From Chitinophaga pinensis (GTDB taxonomy: Bacteria > Bacteroidota > Bacteroidia > Chitinophagales > CAMDFR01), in assembly GCA_945897725.1 (NCBI GenBank), contig CAMDFR010000009.1, positions 1 to 64,000 on the forward strand: DNA of 64,000 nucleotides, in the 5' to 3' direction. Under the pieces are notes generated by a model. That model saw only the letters and a list, made by a program, of their open reading frames with translations, was not told the DNA's origin and did no database searches. Shown piece by piece: positions 8,222 to 16,831 of the stretch. Made by a program: the position numbers and the translations under genes. The number at the start of each line of letters is the position of its first letter. Within the stretch, counting starts at the first letter, position 1.

Positions 8222-8321
8222 GCGTAAAGGATAGTAACGGATATCCTTTGCGGCGGAGCAAGCAAAGATAGCAGTGGATAGCCTGACCTTGCCATCAGGG
8301 TTTTATGGCAAGGGTACGCCC
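8222..8321 (-). repeat. Dispersed double-hairpin repeat, copy B
   Basis: Read on the minus strand: TGGGCGTACCC box, hairpin 1 (plus-strand CTTGCCAT 8288-8295 / ATGGCAAG 8305-8312, perfect 8 bp), a CAGGCTATCC linker, hairpin 2 (plus-strand CCTTTGC and GCAAAG around 8245-8267), and a TTTACGC tail. It is opposite in orientation to copy A, so the two bracket the RAYT island as an inverted pair. Confidence 0.75.
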
Positions 8322-8329
8322 AATGCATT

Positions 8330-8578
8330 TTATTTTTTTTCTTCTGCAGGTGCTTTGTCTTCTAGTCGACCGCGCTTATGAATGATTAATCCATTCAAAA
8401 AATTACGTAGAATTTGGTCGCCACATGGCATGTATTTGGGATGCTCTTCGCTGCGAAACAAGGCGCCCAATTCACTGGCACTGATATTGAAATCTACCAA
8501 TTTGCAAATTTCAATGATCTCATCATTTCGTAAATGCAGCGCTACTCTTAGCTTTTTTAAAATATCGTTATTGGTCAT
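8330..8578 (-). CDS. DUF1456 family protein (single repeat)
   Basis: 82 residues. Matches the DUF1456/YehS pattern: MTNNDILKKLRVAL at the start, a glutamate/isoleucine-rich helix, then FLNGLIIHKRGR before a charged tail. The better-known family member YehS has two such units, while this one has a single unit, so it is about half length but looks complete. Function unknown. It is probably the last gene downstream of ribF, 19 bases away on the same strand, and ends next to repeat B. Confidence 0.75.
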   Translation of the reverse strand: MTNNDILKKLRVALHLRNDEIIEICKLVDFNISASELGALFRSEEHPKYMPCGDQILRNFLNGLIIHKRGRLEDKAPAEEKK

Positions 8579-8597
8579 GGTACTTGATTTTCAATTT

Positions 8598-9530
8598 TTA
8601 AAAAGAGGATAACAAAGTTATGCTTGTCTGCTTATCCTTCTCTAACTGTGCTTTCAACAATTCTATTCCTTCAAATTTTTGTTCCTCTCTTATTTTCGCG
8701 ACTAATTCGATGGAGATATCTTCGCCATAAATATCTTTATCAAAATCAAAAATATTGACCTCAATACTTCTGCTATTGCCTTCGAAGGTTGGTCTATAAC
8801 CTATATTCAGCATACCTTTATGAGCTTGCCCCCCAACAAAAACTAGAACAGCATAAACACCAGTGGCAGGAATCAATTTATAAGGCACCGCCACATGAAT
8901 ATTAGCCGTAGGGAAACCAATCGTTCTACCAACTTGTCTGCCTTTTGTTACAATGCCTTCGATGCTATAACGATGACCTAGCAAGTGATTGGCAGTGATG
9001 ATATCTCCACTTTTTAATGACTCACGGATCTTGGTGCTGCTTACATCTATGGCATCTACAGTTTGCTTTTTAATCTCCTCCAAGGCATAATGATGCTTCG
9101 TTTTATAGGTTTCTAACATCTTGATATTGCCAGCGCGATGATTGCCAAAATGATGGTCATAACCAATTACAATTTTTGCAGGAGCAAATAAACGCACTAA
9201 AAAATCTTCGATATATTCTTGAGCACTGAGCTTTGAAAACTCCTTGGTAAAAGGCGTTACCACCACATTATCGACTTTATATTTTTTTAAGAGTGCGAGT
9301 TTTTCATCGATGGTATTGAGCAGTTGTAAGTTCTTATCATCAGGATTGATCAAGAAGCGAGGATGCGGATGAAAGGTAATGATAACACTTTCTCCATTCA
9401 TTTCTTTTGCCGTTTGATTGAGATAAGAAATGATTTTTTGATGTCCTTTATGCACACCATCAAAAGTGCCGATGGTGACCACTGCGTTCTTGAATTCGAA
9501 AGCTTTATTGATGTCTCTAAATACTTTCAT
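8598..9530 (-). CDS. ribF: Bifunctional riboflavin kinase / FAD synthetase
   Basis: 310 residues, the normal RibF length. The N-terminal FAD synthetase (nucleotidyltransferase) domain has VTIGTFDGVHKGHQ near residue 18 and IGYDHHFGNHRAG. The C-terminal riboflavin kinase domain has GRTIGFPTANI and MLNIGYRPTF. It makes FMN and then FAD from riboflavin in the cytosol. Its ATG (9530) overlaps the 3' end of truB by 14 bases, implying translational coupling. The order DUF3098-uppP-truB-ribF is a common Bacteroidota arrangement. Confidence 0.96.
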   Translation of the reverse strand: MKVFRDINKAFEFKNAVVTIGTFDGVHKGHQKIISYLNQTAKEMNGESVIITFHPHPRFLINPDDKNLQLLNTIDEKLALLKKYKVDNVVVTPFTKEFSKLSAQEYIEDFLVRLFAPAKIVIGYDHHFGNHRAGNIKMLETYKTKHHYALEEIKKQTVDAIDVSSTKIRESLKSGDIITANHLLGHRYSIEGIVTKGRQVGRTIGFPTANIHVAVPYKLIPATGVYAVLVFVGGQAHKGMLNIGYRPTFEGNSRSIEVNIFDFDKDIYGEDISIELVAKIREEQKFEGIELLKAQLEKDKQTSITLLSSF

Positions 9531-10239
9531 GCACTTGATCTGAAGATTGAATAAATTGAATGAGTTCTTCTATTTGAAAGGCATCTGCAACATCGTATTC
9601 GCCAATTTTTGTTCTACGTAATGACGACAGATAAGCACCACTATTCAATGCTTTTCCAAAATCATAAGCGAGTGAACGGATATAAGTTCCTTTGCTACAA
9701 GACACTTCAAAGTTTATATTTTCAAGGTTTTCAAGATTGCTGACTTTGAAGTCATTAATATGAACCTTTCTTGCATCCATCTTAATCTCCTCTCCTTGTC
9801 TAGCGCTGATATAGGCCGCTTTGCCATCTTTTTTTATCGCAGAAAATATGGGTGGCATTTGTTGTTGTTCACCCAAAAAGCTATTTACTTTTTCATGAAT
9901 CAATTCAGGTGTAATATGAGCTGTTTCAAAAGTAGCATCCACGGCTGTTTCGAGATCATATGAAGGAGTTGTTGCCCCCAAGAAAAGTGTGCCTGTATAA
10001 GTTTTATCTTGTGTTTGAATGCTATCGATTTGTTTGGTCAATTTTCCTGTACAAACGATAAGAAGTCCAGTAGCTAATGGATCTAGCGTACCTGCATGAC
10101 CAACTTTTATTTTTGGATAGAATTTTTTAAGGGCATATCTAATCTTGTTCACCACATCAAATGAAGTCCAATGCATGGGTTTATCCACCAATAATAAAGA
10201 ACCTTCTAAAAAGTTTTTTGCATTGATGAATTGATTCAT
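9517..10239 (-). CDS. truB: tRNA pseudouridine-55 synthase TruB
   Basis: Isomerises U55 in the T-loop of tRNAs. The catalytic Asp is in GHAGTLDPLATGLLIV, and the N-terminal LLVDKPMHWTSFDVV is typical of TruB. Start chosen at ATG 10239 (MNQFINAKNF, 240 residues). The longer frame to 10323 would overlap uppP and add a hydrophobic leader that a cytosolic RNA enzyme should not have. Operonic between uppP and ribF. Confidence 0.95.
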   Translation of the reverse strand: MNQFINAKNFLEGSLLLVDKPMHWTSFDVVNKIRYALKKFYPKIKVGHAGTLDPLATGLLIVCTGKLTKQIDSIQTQDKTYTGTLFLGATTPSYDLETAVDATFETAHITPELIHEKVNSFLGEQQQMPPIFSAIKKDGKAAYISARQGEEIKMDARKVHINDFKVSNLENLENINFEVSCSKGTYIRSLAYDFGKALNSGAYLSSLRRTKIGEYDVADAFQIEELIQFIQSSDQVHESI

Positions 10240-10288
10240 GAGGGAAATTTTAATGACAAATAGCGCTAAGAAAATTGATTTGAAGAAC

Positions 10289-11092
10289 TTAATAAATGGC
10301 AGTACCAAATTTATCGAACGCAAAAAGAATCAAGATAATGATGCCTAAAGCAATTCGATAGATACCAAAGATCATAAATCCATAGCGCTGAAGAACGCTG
10401 ATGAAAGATTTTATAGCAATCAATGCTACGACAAATGCAACAATATTACCAATGATGAGCAATGAATAGTCTGAAGACATTAAACCGTATTCTTGATGAA
10501 ACTTAAACATTTTATACATGGTAGCAGCGAACATGGTAGGAACGGCTAGGAAGAAAGAAAATTCTGCTGCAGTTTTTCTATTCAACTTCTGAGATAAACC
10601 ACCGATGATGGTTGCAGCACTTCTGGAAACACCTGGAAATAAGGCCACCACTTGACATAAGCCAATCAGAAAAGCTTTTAGGTAGGAAACATCTTTTTCT
10701 ACGCTGGTATCTTTTTTTTCATTGGCGATGAAATATTTGTCCACAAATAAAAGAATGATGCCTCCAAGAATGAGTGCACAGGCCACGCCAATCGGATTTT
10801 CTAGCCATTTGTCAATATAATCACCGAGCAATTTCCCGAATATAGCAGCTGGGATGAAAGCAATGAGCAGTTTGATATAAAAATCGAAAGATTTAAAGAA
10901 ATGTTTGAAGTAAAGTACGACCACAGCCAGAATAGCACCGAATTGTATGGCCACCTCAAACAATTTAGTAACAGGACTTTGACTGATACCCATGGCCCAT
11001 GAAGCTAAAATCATATGACCTGTTGATGAAACAGGAAGAAATTCGGTTAATCCTTCGATGATGGCAAGGATTACTGCTTGAATAATATTCAT
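10289..11092 (-). CDS. uppP: Undecaprenyl-diphosphatase UppP/BacA
   Basis: 267-residue polytopic inner-membrane enzyme that dephosphorylates undecaprenyl pyrophosphate to recycle the lipid carrier of peptidoglycan and O-antigen. Family motifs: [15 protein letters not shown] near residue 12 and [14 protein letters not shown] in the middle, with seven to eight hydrophobic helices. Its ATG overlaps the DUF3098 stop by one base (TAATG), so translation is coupled. It can confer low-level bacitracin resistance in other bacteria. Confidence 0.96.
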   Translation of the reverse strand: MNIIQAVILAIIEGLTEFLPVSSTGHMILASWAMGISQSPVTKLFEVAIQFGAILAVVVLYFKHFFKSFDFYIKLLIAFIPAAIFGKLLGDYIDKWLENPIGVACALILGGIILLFVDKYFIANEKKDTSVEKDVSYLKAFLIGLCQVVALFPGVSRSAATIIGGLSQKLNRKTAAEFSFFLAVPTMFAATMYKMFKFHQEYGLMSSDYSLLIIGNIVAFVVALIAIKSFISVLQRYGFMIFGIYRIALGIIILILFAFDKFGTAIY

Positions 11093-11445
11093 TAGATCGT
11101 TGTATTGGAGGTTGTTTCACTATTCGTTTTGGGACGATAGAAGATAGCCACCACCTCAATTAAGAAGCCAAGAATAATCAACATTGGAGCAATGGTAATT
11201 CTTCTAGTACTGTATTTTTCTGCTTTATCGAAAACATTAGGATCTGATGGAGAACCACCAATCATAGTCATAAATCCAATCACTAAGACTACTAAACCAA
11301 CGAACATAATGATATAATTCATCTGGTCAAACATAAATTTGCCTTGAGGTACAGTAGGTTTAGTGCTGAACTTCGTTGTATTACCAGTGGCTACTTTTGA
11401 TGGAGCGCTAGCAGTTTTTGTTTCTGGTTTGGTCGATTTTGCCAT
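11092..11445 (-). CDS. DUF3098 family membrane protein
   Basis: About 117 residues from ATG 11445 (MAKSTKPE); the frame also has an ATG at 11472. A Ser/Thr/Lys-rich N-terminus is followed by two membrane helices ([20 protein letters not shown] and [16 protein letters not shown]) joined by a SDPNVFD loop, which is the DUF3098 signature. Function unknown. In many Bacteroidota it lies between ftsX and uppP; here the upstream neighbour is a divergent channel gene and no ftsX is present. Confidence 0.85.
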   Translation of the reverse strand: MAKSTKPETKTASAPSKVATGNTTKFSTKPTVPQGKFMFDQMNYIIMFVGLVVLVIGFMTMIGGSPSDPNVFDKAEKYSTRRITIAPMLIILGFLIEVVAIFYRPKTNSETTSNTTI

Positions 11446-11634
11446 AATGATAGATTGTGGTTTATAATACAAAAGTAATATTTAGTTGACATTTTCCAAG
11501 CCTTTTAAAGCATAAACAAACCTGAGAGATTGGAAATGTAAAAGAAATTTTTTGGCTTCTTTATACAAAAGTTGGGGTATCATTTATCATTCAAACTGTT
11601 GATATTTTATTCCTTTATGGAAAATCCATTTAAA

Positions 11635-11642
11635 TATATTTG
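11635..11642 (+). promoter_or_regulatory. -7 promoter element of the channel gene
   Basis: TATATTTG matches TAnnTTTG exactly, 24 bases before the ATG at 11666. A weak TTTATGG about 20 bases upstream may stand in for the -33 box. Confidence 0.55.
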
Positions 11643-11665
11643 CGCCTTAAACAAAACAAAATCAA

Positions 11666-13582
11666 ATGCACAAGCCAACATTAAAAGAAAAAATTAGATA
11701 CTATTTCGAAAATACGATGTCCTCAGGGCCTGGAGGGATTATTAAATGGTTAGCCATCGTTTCACTGATTATGGTCTTATTGTGCGGATTATTACTTTTC
11801 CTATTTGGTGTACAGACACCAGACTCGGCGCATGAACCAAGGACTATTTCAGGGTTTGTGGAGAGTTCATGGCAGAGTTTAATGGCCACCTTAGATTCAG
11901 GTACTATGGGAGGTGACCCTGAAGACAATTGGGCCTTTAGAATTGTTCGATTCCTTGCAACATTGACAGGTATCTTTTTGATATCCATCTTAATTGGTAC
12001 TATTTCTAGTGGTATTGATGGTCAAATTGATGAGATGAAAAAGGGAAAATCGAAAGTCCTAGAAAGCAATCATACCCTGATTCTTGGCTGGTCTGAAAAA
12101 GTATTTTCGATCATTCAAGAATTGGTGGAAGCGAATTCAAATCAAAAGAATCCGAGAATCGTGATTTTAGCGGATCGTGACAAAGTTGAAATGGAAGATG
12201 AGATTAGAGAAAAAATTCAAGACTTTGGTAATACTGTCGTCATTGTTAGAAGCGGTAATCCTTTGGAGTCTTCAGCCATTGCAGTGGTGAATCCCAATGA
12301 GGCACGTTCGATTATTGTGTTAGCAAATGAGGAAGCCAATGCAGATACTTATGTCATTAAATCCGTATTAGCATTAACCAATGGGAAACACAGAAAAACT
12401 GGTCCATATCATATCGTTGCAGAAATCAAGGATCCAAAAAATATGGAAGCGGCTGATTTGGTAGGTAACGATGAAACTGTTTTTGTTTTATCCTCGGATT
12501 TAATCTCGAGAATCACTGCACAGACTTGTCGTCAGTCGGGCTTAAGCGTTGTATATAGTGAGTTACTACAATTTGAAGGTGATGAAATCTATTTCCAGGA
12601 GGAAGCTTCCTTGGTTGGTAAAACATATAAGGATTCTATGTTTGCTTATGAGCATTCTTCCATCATTGGAATTTTCACTAAAGATGAAGAAGTATTGATC
12701 AATCCCCCTATGGATACGATGTTTAATGCTGGAGATAGTGTAATCGCCATCTCTGAAGATGATGATACGGTAAAGGTAAGTGGTAAGTCAAATTTTAACA
12801 TACAGACCGATTTGTTTAAACGACATGAAGGAGCGGAAGCTGGGGTTGAAAAAACATTGATATTAGGCTGGAACAACCGTGGTGCTAGAATTATTGAGGA
12901 ACTCGATAATTATGTGGCAGCTGGTTCAGAAGTGATGATTTTGGCGGATGGTAGTGAAGTAGAAGAAGAAGTCAAAGACTTACAAAAAGGCCTAGAAAAA
13001 CAGCGATTGACCTTCCAAAGAGGCGACATCAATGAAAAGGCAGTATTGGTAGGATTATCTCCAGAAAAATACGACCATATTATTTTATTGAGTTATACAG
13101 ATATCGACATGCAAGAATCGGATGCTAAAACATTGATTTGCTTGTTACATTTACGCAACTTAAGTGAAAAATCTGGTAAAGATTTCAGTATTGTTTCAGA
13201 AATGTTGGACATTAGAAACAGAGATTTGGGTGTTGTGGCTAAAGCAGATGACTTTATTGTGAGCGACAATTTGATTAGTTTGATGATCAGTCAACTGAGC
13301 GAAAACAAAGATTTGAAAAAAGTATATGACGTTTTATTTGAAGCAGATGGTTCTGAAATTTACTTAAAGCCAGTAAGTCGTTATGTAAAAACAGGTGAAG
13401 CGATGAATTTCTATACAGTGTTAGAAAGCGCAGCACAATTGAATGAATCAGCGATTGGATATAGAATTTCTTCAGAAAGCAGCAATTCAGATGAACATTT
13501 TGGAGTGAAGATTAATCCAAGTAAATCTGATTCAATAACCTTCAGCGAAGAGGATTATATTATTGTTTTAGCTGAAGACTAG
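11666..13582 (+). CDS. CASTOR/POLLUX-like ion channel with RCK/TrkA-N domains
   Basis: 638 residues. An N-terminal membrane helix at about residues 27-47, a re-entrant pore-like segment SLMATLDSGTMGGD at about 70-85, and a second helix at about 95-115 form a two-TM pore. This is followed by two cytosolic Rossmann-type RCK regions, beginning HTLILGWSEK and KTLILGWNNRG. This layout and the long linker match the CASTOR/POLLUX (DUF1012) family, named from plant nuclear-envelope channels and also found in bacteria. Ion selectivity cannot be read with confidence because the filter differs from the TVGYG of K+ channels. It stands alone, with its own promoter and terminator. Confidence 0.85.
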   Translation: MHKPTLKEKIRYYFENTMSSGPGGIIKWLAIVSLIMVLLCGLLLFLFGVQTPDSAHEPRTISGFVESSWQSLMATLDSGTMGGDPEDNWAFRIVRFLATLTGIFLISILIGTISSGIDGQIDEMKKGKSKVLESNHTLILGWSEKVFSIIQELVEANSNQKNPRIVILADRDKVEMEDEIREKIQDFGNTVVIVRSGNPLESSAIAVVNPNEARSIIVLANEEANADTYVIKSVLALTNGKHRKTGPYHIVAEIKDPKNMEAADLVGNDETVFVLSSDLISRITAQTCRQSGLSVVYSELLQFEGDEIYFQEEASLVGKTYKDSMFAYEHSSIIGIFTKDEEVLINPPMDTMFNAGDSVIAISEDDDTVKVSGKSNFNIQTDLFKRHEGAEAGVEKTLILGWNNRGARIIEELDNYVAAGSEVMILADGSEVEEEVKDLQKGLEKQRLTFQRGDINEKAVLVGLSPEKYDHIILLSYTDIDMQESDAKTLICLLHLRNLSEKSGKDFSIVSEMLDIRNRDLGVVAKADDFIVSDNLISLMISQLSENKDLKKVYDVLFEADGSEIYLKPVSRYVKTGEAMNFYTVLESAAQLNESAIGYRISSESSNSDEHFGVKINPSKSDSITFSEEDYIIVLAED

Positions 13583-13608
13583 AAAGCAGATCCCAATTTA
13601 TTATTGAG

Positions 13609-13638
13609 AAAGAGTCAGAAAACTGACTCTTTTTTTTT
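13609..13638 (+). terminator. Rho-independent terminator after the channel gene
   Basis: AAAGAGTCAG, loop AAAA, CTGACTCTTT followed by a T run: a perfect 10-bp stem 27 bases after the stop codon. Confidence 0.9.
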
Positions 13639-13668
13639 CAGTTACTTTCAACCATATAATTTCCTAAA

Positions 13669-14271
13669 ATGAAAAACATCGCTGTCTTTTGTGCCTCAGG
13701 CAAACAATATATAGAACCATTCGGTCATTTGGTGAAGGAATTGGTTCGCTACTGTAAAAAAGAAAACATAGGAGTTATATATGGTGGAGCAAAAGTAGGT
13801 CTGATGGGCTTGTTGGCAGATGAATGTATTGAAGAAAGGGTACCCATTATTGGCATTATACCACAAGGCATACTAGACAAGGAACTGCATCATGAAGGTA
13901 TTGAACAATTGACCATCACAAAAACAATGTATGAGCGTAAGAACGGCATGTATGAACTATCTGATGCCTTTGTTGTATTGCCTGGTTCCTTAGGCACACT
14001 CGATGAGTTGTTTGAAGTACTGTGTTTATCTAAACTGCATATACATGATAAGGCCATTGGTATTCTGAATTTTCAGCAGTTTTATGATAGCATTTTTGCA
14101 CATTTTGATAAGATGATTGAGCAAGGATTTATGGACGCAGATGTCAAAAAATATTTTGTAGTTGACAATGATATTGAATCTCTTCTGAATAAAATGAAAA
14201 GCTGGGAAAGACCTAAGCAATCAGACTTGGACAAAGCTGTAAAACTGAACAATTCAGCAGCCCCATTGTAA
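13669..14271 (+). CDS. LOG family protein (TIGR00730-type)
   Basis: 200 residues. LOG proteins release free cytokinin-type bases or ribose 5-phosphate from nucleoside 5'-monophosphates. Motifs: NIAVFCASG at the N-terminus, YGGAKVGLMG, and the catalytic PGGxGTxxE region, here PGSLGTLDELFEVL with Ser for the second Gly. The Arg of the active site (YERKNGMYE) and the Glu of GTLDE are kept, so activity is plausible. Monocistronic, with the terminator of the previous gene just upstream. Confidence 0.88.
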   Translation: MKNIAVFCASGKQYIEPFGHLVKELVRYCKKENIGVIYGGAKVGLMGLLADECIEERVPIIGIIPQGILDKELHHEGIEQLTITKTMYERKNGMYELSDAFVVLPGSLGTLDELFEVLCLSKLHIHDKAIGILNFQQFYDSIFAHFDKMIEQGFMDADVKKYFVVDNDIESLLNKMKSWERPKQSDLDKAVKLNNSAAPL

Positions 14272-14363
14272 GTTAGCACAACACAGAGCAGTCTATCTAT
14301 TGATTGTCTGATAAAATAGGCACGACTATTGAAGATTTCTTGTAATTAAGTTAAATTTACAGC

Positions 14364-15389
14364 ATGAAACGAAGCATCTATTTATTTTTTTGCGTACTGC
14401 TAAGTTGTAGCCTATATGCCAAACAAAAAGCGGACGGCATCTACTTTAAGATCTATACCAACAAAGGGATCATGGAAGGAGAATTGTTTTATAAAACAAG
14501 ACCATTAGCAGTTTGTAGCTTTGTTGGCTTAGCAGAGGGCAGCCTTGCCAATAAGGCATTTCCTATGGGCAAACATTTTTATGACAATTTGCTCATCTAT
14601 AGAGTGAATAAAGATAAGTTCATTCAAACTGGCAATCCATACAACGAAACCAATGGTAGTAATGGATCTGGTTATTATTTTCACGATGAGATCGATAGTA
14701 CTATTTTGCATGATAGAGCAGGCATGCTTGGCTATTCAAATCAAGGACCCAATACCAATTCAAGTGAGTTTTATATCACCAAAAAACCGATGCCAGTATT
14801 GGATTATAAGTATACCATCTTTGGGATGATGACTGCAGGTTTTGATGTACTTTATAATATTGCTCAAGACGACACCATCAAAAAAGTAGAAATCATTCGA
14901 ATTGGTAAAGAGGCAAACGCCTTTGTTGCCACTAAAGAATCTTTTGAGCAGTATCAATATGCAGCATTTGCAAAGGGAGAACAGATAAAAAGGGATGTGG
15001 TTTCAAAAATGCATGCCTATGTGAATAAATATTACCAGGGAGCAGATTCACTTTCTTCTGGAGTTCGTGTCTATCATGAGGTTAGAGGAACTGGTAAATT
15101 TCCACCTGCCAAATGCAAAGTGCAAATACGTTACTTTGCCTTCTTACAGGACAGTAGCATTTTTGACCAAACCGATACCACTGGTATTCCCATGACAACT
15201 ATCATTGGCGAAGGCAAGCTCACCAGAGGTCTAGAGCAGGGTATTAAAGAAATGCGTGAAGGAGGTGTGGCTTATATCTTTATACCTTATCCTATGGCTT
15301 ATGGTGAAACGGGTTATAAGGACAGGATTCCACCACGCACCAATCTTATGTATCGTCTCGAATTAGTGGCTGTAAAGGAAGAAAAGTAA
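14364..15389 (+). CDS. Cyclophilin-FKBP fusion peptidyl-prolyl isomerase, exported
   Basis: 341 residues with an N-terminal signal sequence (MKRSIYLFFCVLLSC...); the Cys after LLS may be lipidated. A cyclophilin domain occupies about residues 28-180 (GELFYKTRPLAVCSF, IQTGNPYNETNGSNGSGY, GMLGYSNQGPNTNSSEFYI). An FKBP domain lies at about 225-340 (GVRVYHEVRGTG, TIIGEGKLTRGLEQGIKEM, IPPRTNLMYRLELV). Both are prolyl cis-trans isomerase folds, so it probably assists folding of periplasmic or outer-membrane proteins. It follows the LOG gene by 92 bases. Confidence 0.92.
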   Translation: MKRSIYLFFCVLLSCSLYAKQKADGIYFKIYTNKGIMEGELFYKTRPLAVCSFVGLAEGSLANKAFPMGKHFYDNLLIYRVNKDKFIQTGNPYNETNGSNGSGYYFHDEIDSTILHDRAGMLGYSNQGPNTNSSEFYITKKPMPVLDYKYTIFGMMTAGFDVLYNIAQDDTIKKVEIIRIGKEANAFVATKESFEQYQYAAFAKGEQIKRDVVSKMHAYVNKYYQGADSLSSGVRVYHEVRGTGKFPPAKCKVQIRYFAFLQDSSIFDQTDTTGIPMTTIIGEGKLTRGLEQGIKEMREGGVAYIFIPYPMAYGETGYKDRIPPRTNLMYRLELVAVKEEK

Positions 15390-15450
15390 TTGACTTTGAA
15401 TTCTTCCATTCTTTATGCTTAAATTTGCCTTGAAATCATTTAAAAAAAAT

Positions 15451-16584
15451 ATGGAAACTATCACAACAGAATCGAAAATCAGCAATACCAATGTTGAAGA
15501 TTTTTTGCCTTTAAATGGAACAGACCACGTAGAGTTCTATTGTGGCAATGCCAAGCAAAGCGCTTATTACTACATTAATGCATTTGGCTATGAGCTCATT
15601 GCTTATGCTGGTCCAGAAACAGGCGTTAGAGACAGGGCGTCTTATGTGATAAAGCAAGAAAAGGTGGTGCTTATTTTAACAACTTCTTTAGACCCAGATT
15701 CTGAAATTTCACAGCATGTTAAAAAACATGGTGATGGCGTAAAAGTATTGGCTCTATGGGTAGATGATGCCACAAAATCTTATGAAGAAACGGTAAAGAG
15801 AGGGGCCATCGGAGTAGATAAACCGACGGTTTTAAAAGATGCATTTGGCGAAATTGTTTATTCATCCATACAGACCTACGGAGAAACGATTCATAAGTTT
15901 GTGGAGAGAAAAAACTATACAGGCATCTTTATGCCAGGCTATGTTAAAAAGGAAACTACTTATAAAAGTGCTCCAGTAGGATTGAAGTATATAGACCATT
16001 GCGTAGGAAATGTGGAACTAGGCAAGATGGATGAATGGGTTAGATTTTATGAAGATGTAATGGGTTTTAAATTGTTATTGACCTTTGATGATAAAGATAT
16101 TTCTACAGAGTATTCTGCTCTGATGAGCAAGGTAGTGAGCAATGGTAATGGTTATGTAAAGTTTCCTATCAATGAGCCAGCAGATGGCAAAAAGAAATCA
16201 CAAATTGAGGAATATTTAGATTTTTATCATGGACCAGGCGTACAGCATATCGCCATTGAGACGGATGATATCATTAAAACGGTGGGTGAATTGAGAAGAA
16301 GAGGTGTTGAATTTTTGTATGTACCAGACAACTATTATGAAGATGTAAAGGAAAGAATTGCTGAAATTGATGAATCATTGGAAGAGTTGAGAAAGATGAA
16401 CATCCTAGTAGATAGAGATGAGGATGGTTATTTGCTACAAATTTTCACGAAACCAGTGGAAGATAGACCTACCTTGTTTTATGAAATCATACAGCGTAAA
16501 GGAGCTAAATCATTTGGGAAAGGAAATTTCAAAGCCTTGTTTGAAAGTATTGAAAGAGAACAAGAGTTGAGAGGTAATCTTTAA
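15451..16584 (+). CDS. hppD: 4-hydroxyphenylpyruvate dioxygenase
   Basis: Converts 4-hydroxyphenylpyruvate to homogentisate in tyrosine degradation, using non-haem Fe(II). Two vicinal-oxygen-chelate halves are present. Iron ligands are in YIDHCVGNV (His), GPGVQHIAIETDDI (His) and YEIIQRKG (Glu), and GKGNFKALFESIEREQ is the usual C-terminus. ATG at 15451 (METITTESK, 377 residues) is preferred over ATG 15415, which adds a basic tail. No other homogentisate-pathway gene is in the window. A terminator follows. Confidence 0.95.
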   Translation: METITTESKISNTNVEDFLPLNGTDHVEFYCGNAKQSAYYYINAFGYELIAYAGPETGVRDRASYVIKQEKVVLILTTSLDPDSEISQHVKKHGDGVKVLALWVDDATKSYEETVKRGAIGVDKPTVLKDAFGEIVYSSIQTYGETIHKFVERKNYTGIFMPGYVKKETTYKSAPVGLKYIDHCVGNVELGKMDEWVRFYEDVMGFKLLLTFDDKDISTEYSALMSKVVSNGNGYVKFPINEPADGKKKSQIEEYLDFYHGPGVQHIAIETDDIIKTVGELRRRGVEFLYVPDNYYEDVKERIAEIDESLEELRKMNILVDRDEDGYLLQIFTKPVEDRPTLFYEIIQRKGAKSFGKGNFKALFESIEREQELRGNL

Positions 16585-16606
16585 ATGCTCGAATAGATAA
16601 AAAAAG

Positions 16607-16643
16607 AGGTGCAGGATCTAAACATGATGTTGCACCTTTTTTT
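16607..16643 (+). terminator. Terminator after hppD
   Basis: AGGTGCA (16607-16613) pairs with TGCACCT (16631-16637), followed by a T run; the 17-base loop can pair further (ATC/GAT). Located 22 bases after the hppD stop. Confidence 0.75.
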
Positions 16644-16681
16644 ATGCCCTCGACTTCAATACATCATCCAAAAGAGCATTT

Positions 16682-16780
16682 GCGTGAGCTATTGACAGTA
16701 GTACCGCGTACTACAGAAAGAGCGACATTGGCTATTCCTAGGCTGCTTGATGAAATATTTATAAAGCCAATGGCACGCCC
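16682..16780 (-). repeat. Dispersed double-hairpin repeat, copy C
   Basis: Minus-strand reading: TTTGGGCGTGCC box (plus-strand GGCACGCCC at 16772-16780), hairpin 1 (plus-strand ATTGGCT 16727-16733 / AGCCAAT 16765-16771), hairpin 2 (plus-strand GTAGTAC 16698-16704, loop CGC, GTACTAC 16708-16714) and a CTCACGC tail. It sits between two terminators in the gap 16585-16881, which otherwise holds no gene. Confidence 0.75.
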
Positions 16781-16831
16781 AAAGAAAGCGACGAATCATC
16801 TTGTTGTTAGCATACATTATGAAGTGGATAT

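Noticed and set aside
8028-8234. 68-codon open frame in the right palindrome array
   Set aside because: Made entirely of repeat units; similar translated repeats occur in the left array in other frames.
10240-10323. Longer truB start overlapping uppP
   Set aside because: Would add a hydrophobic leader and overlap uppP; ATG at 10239 fits the family.
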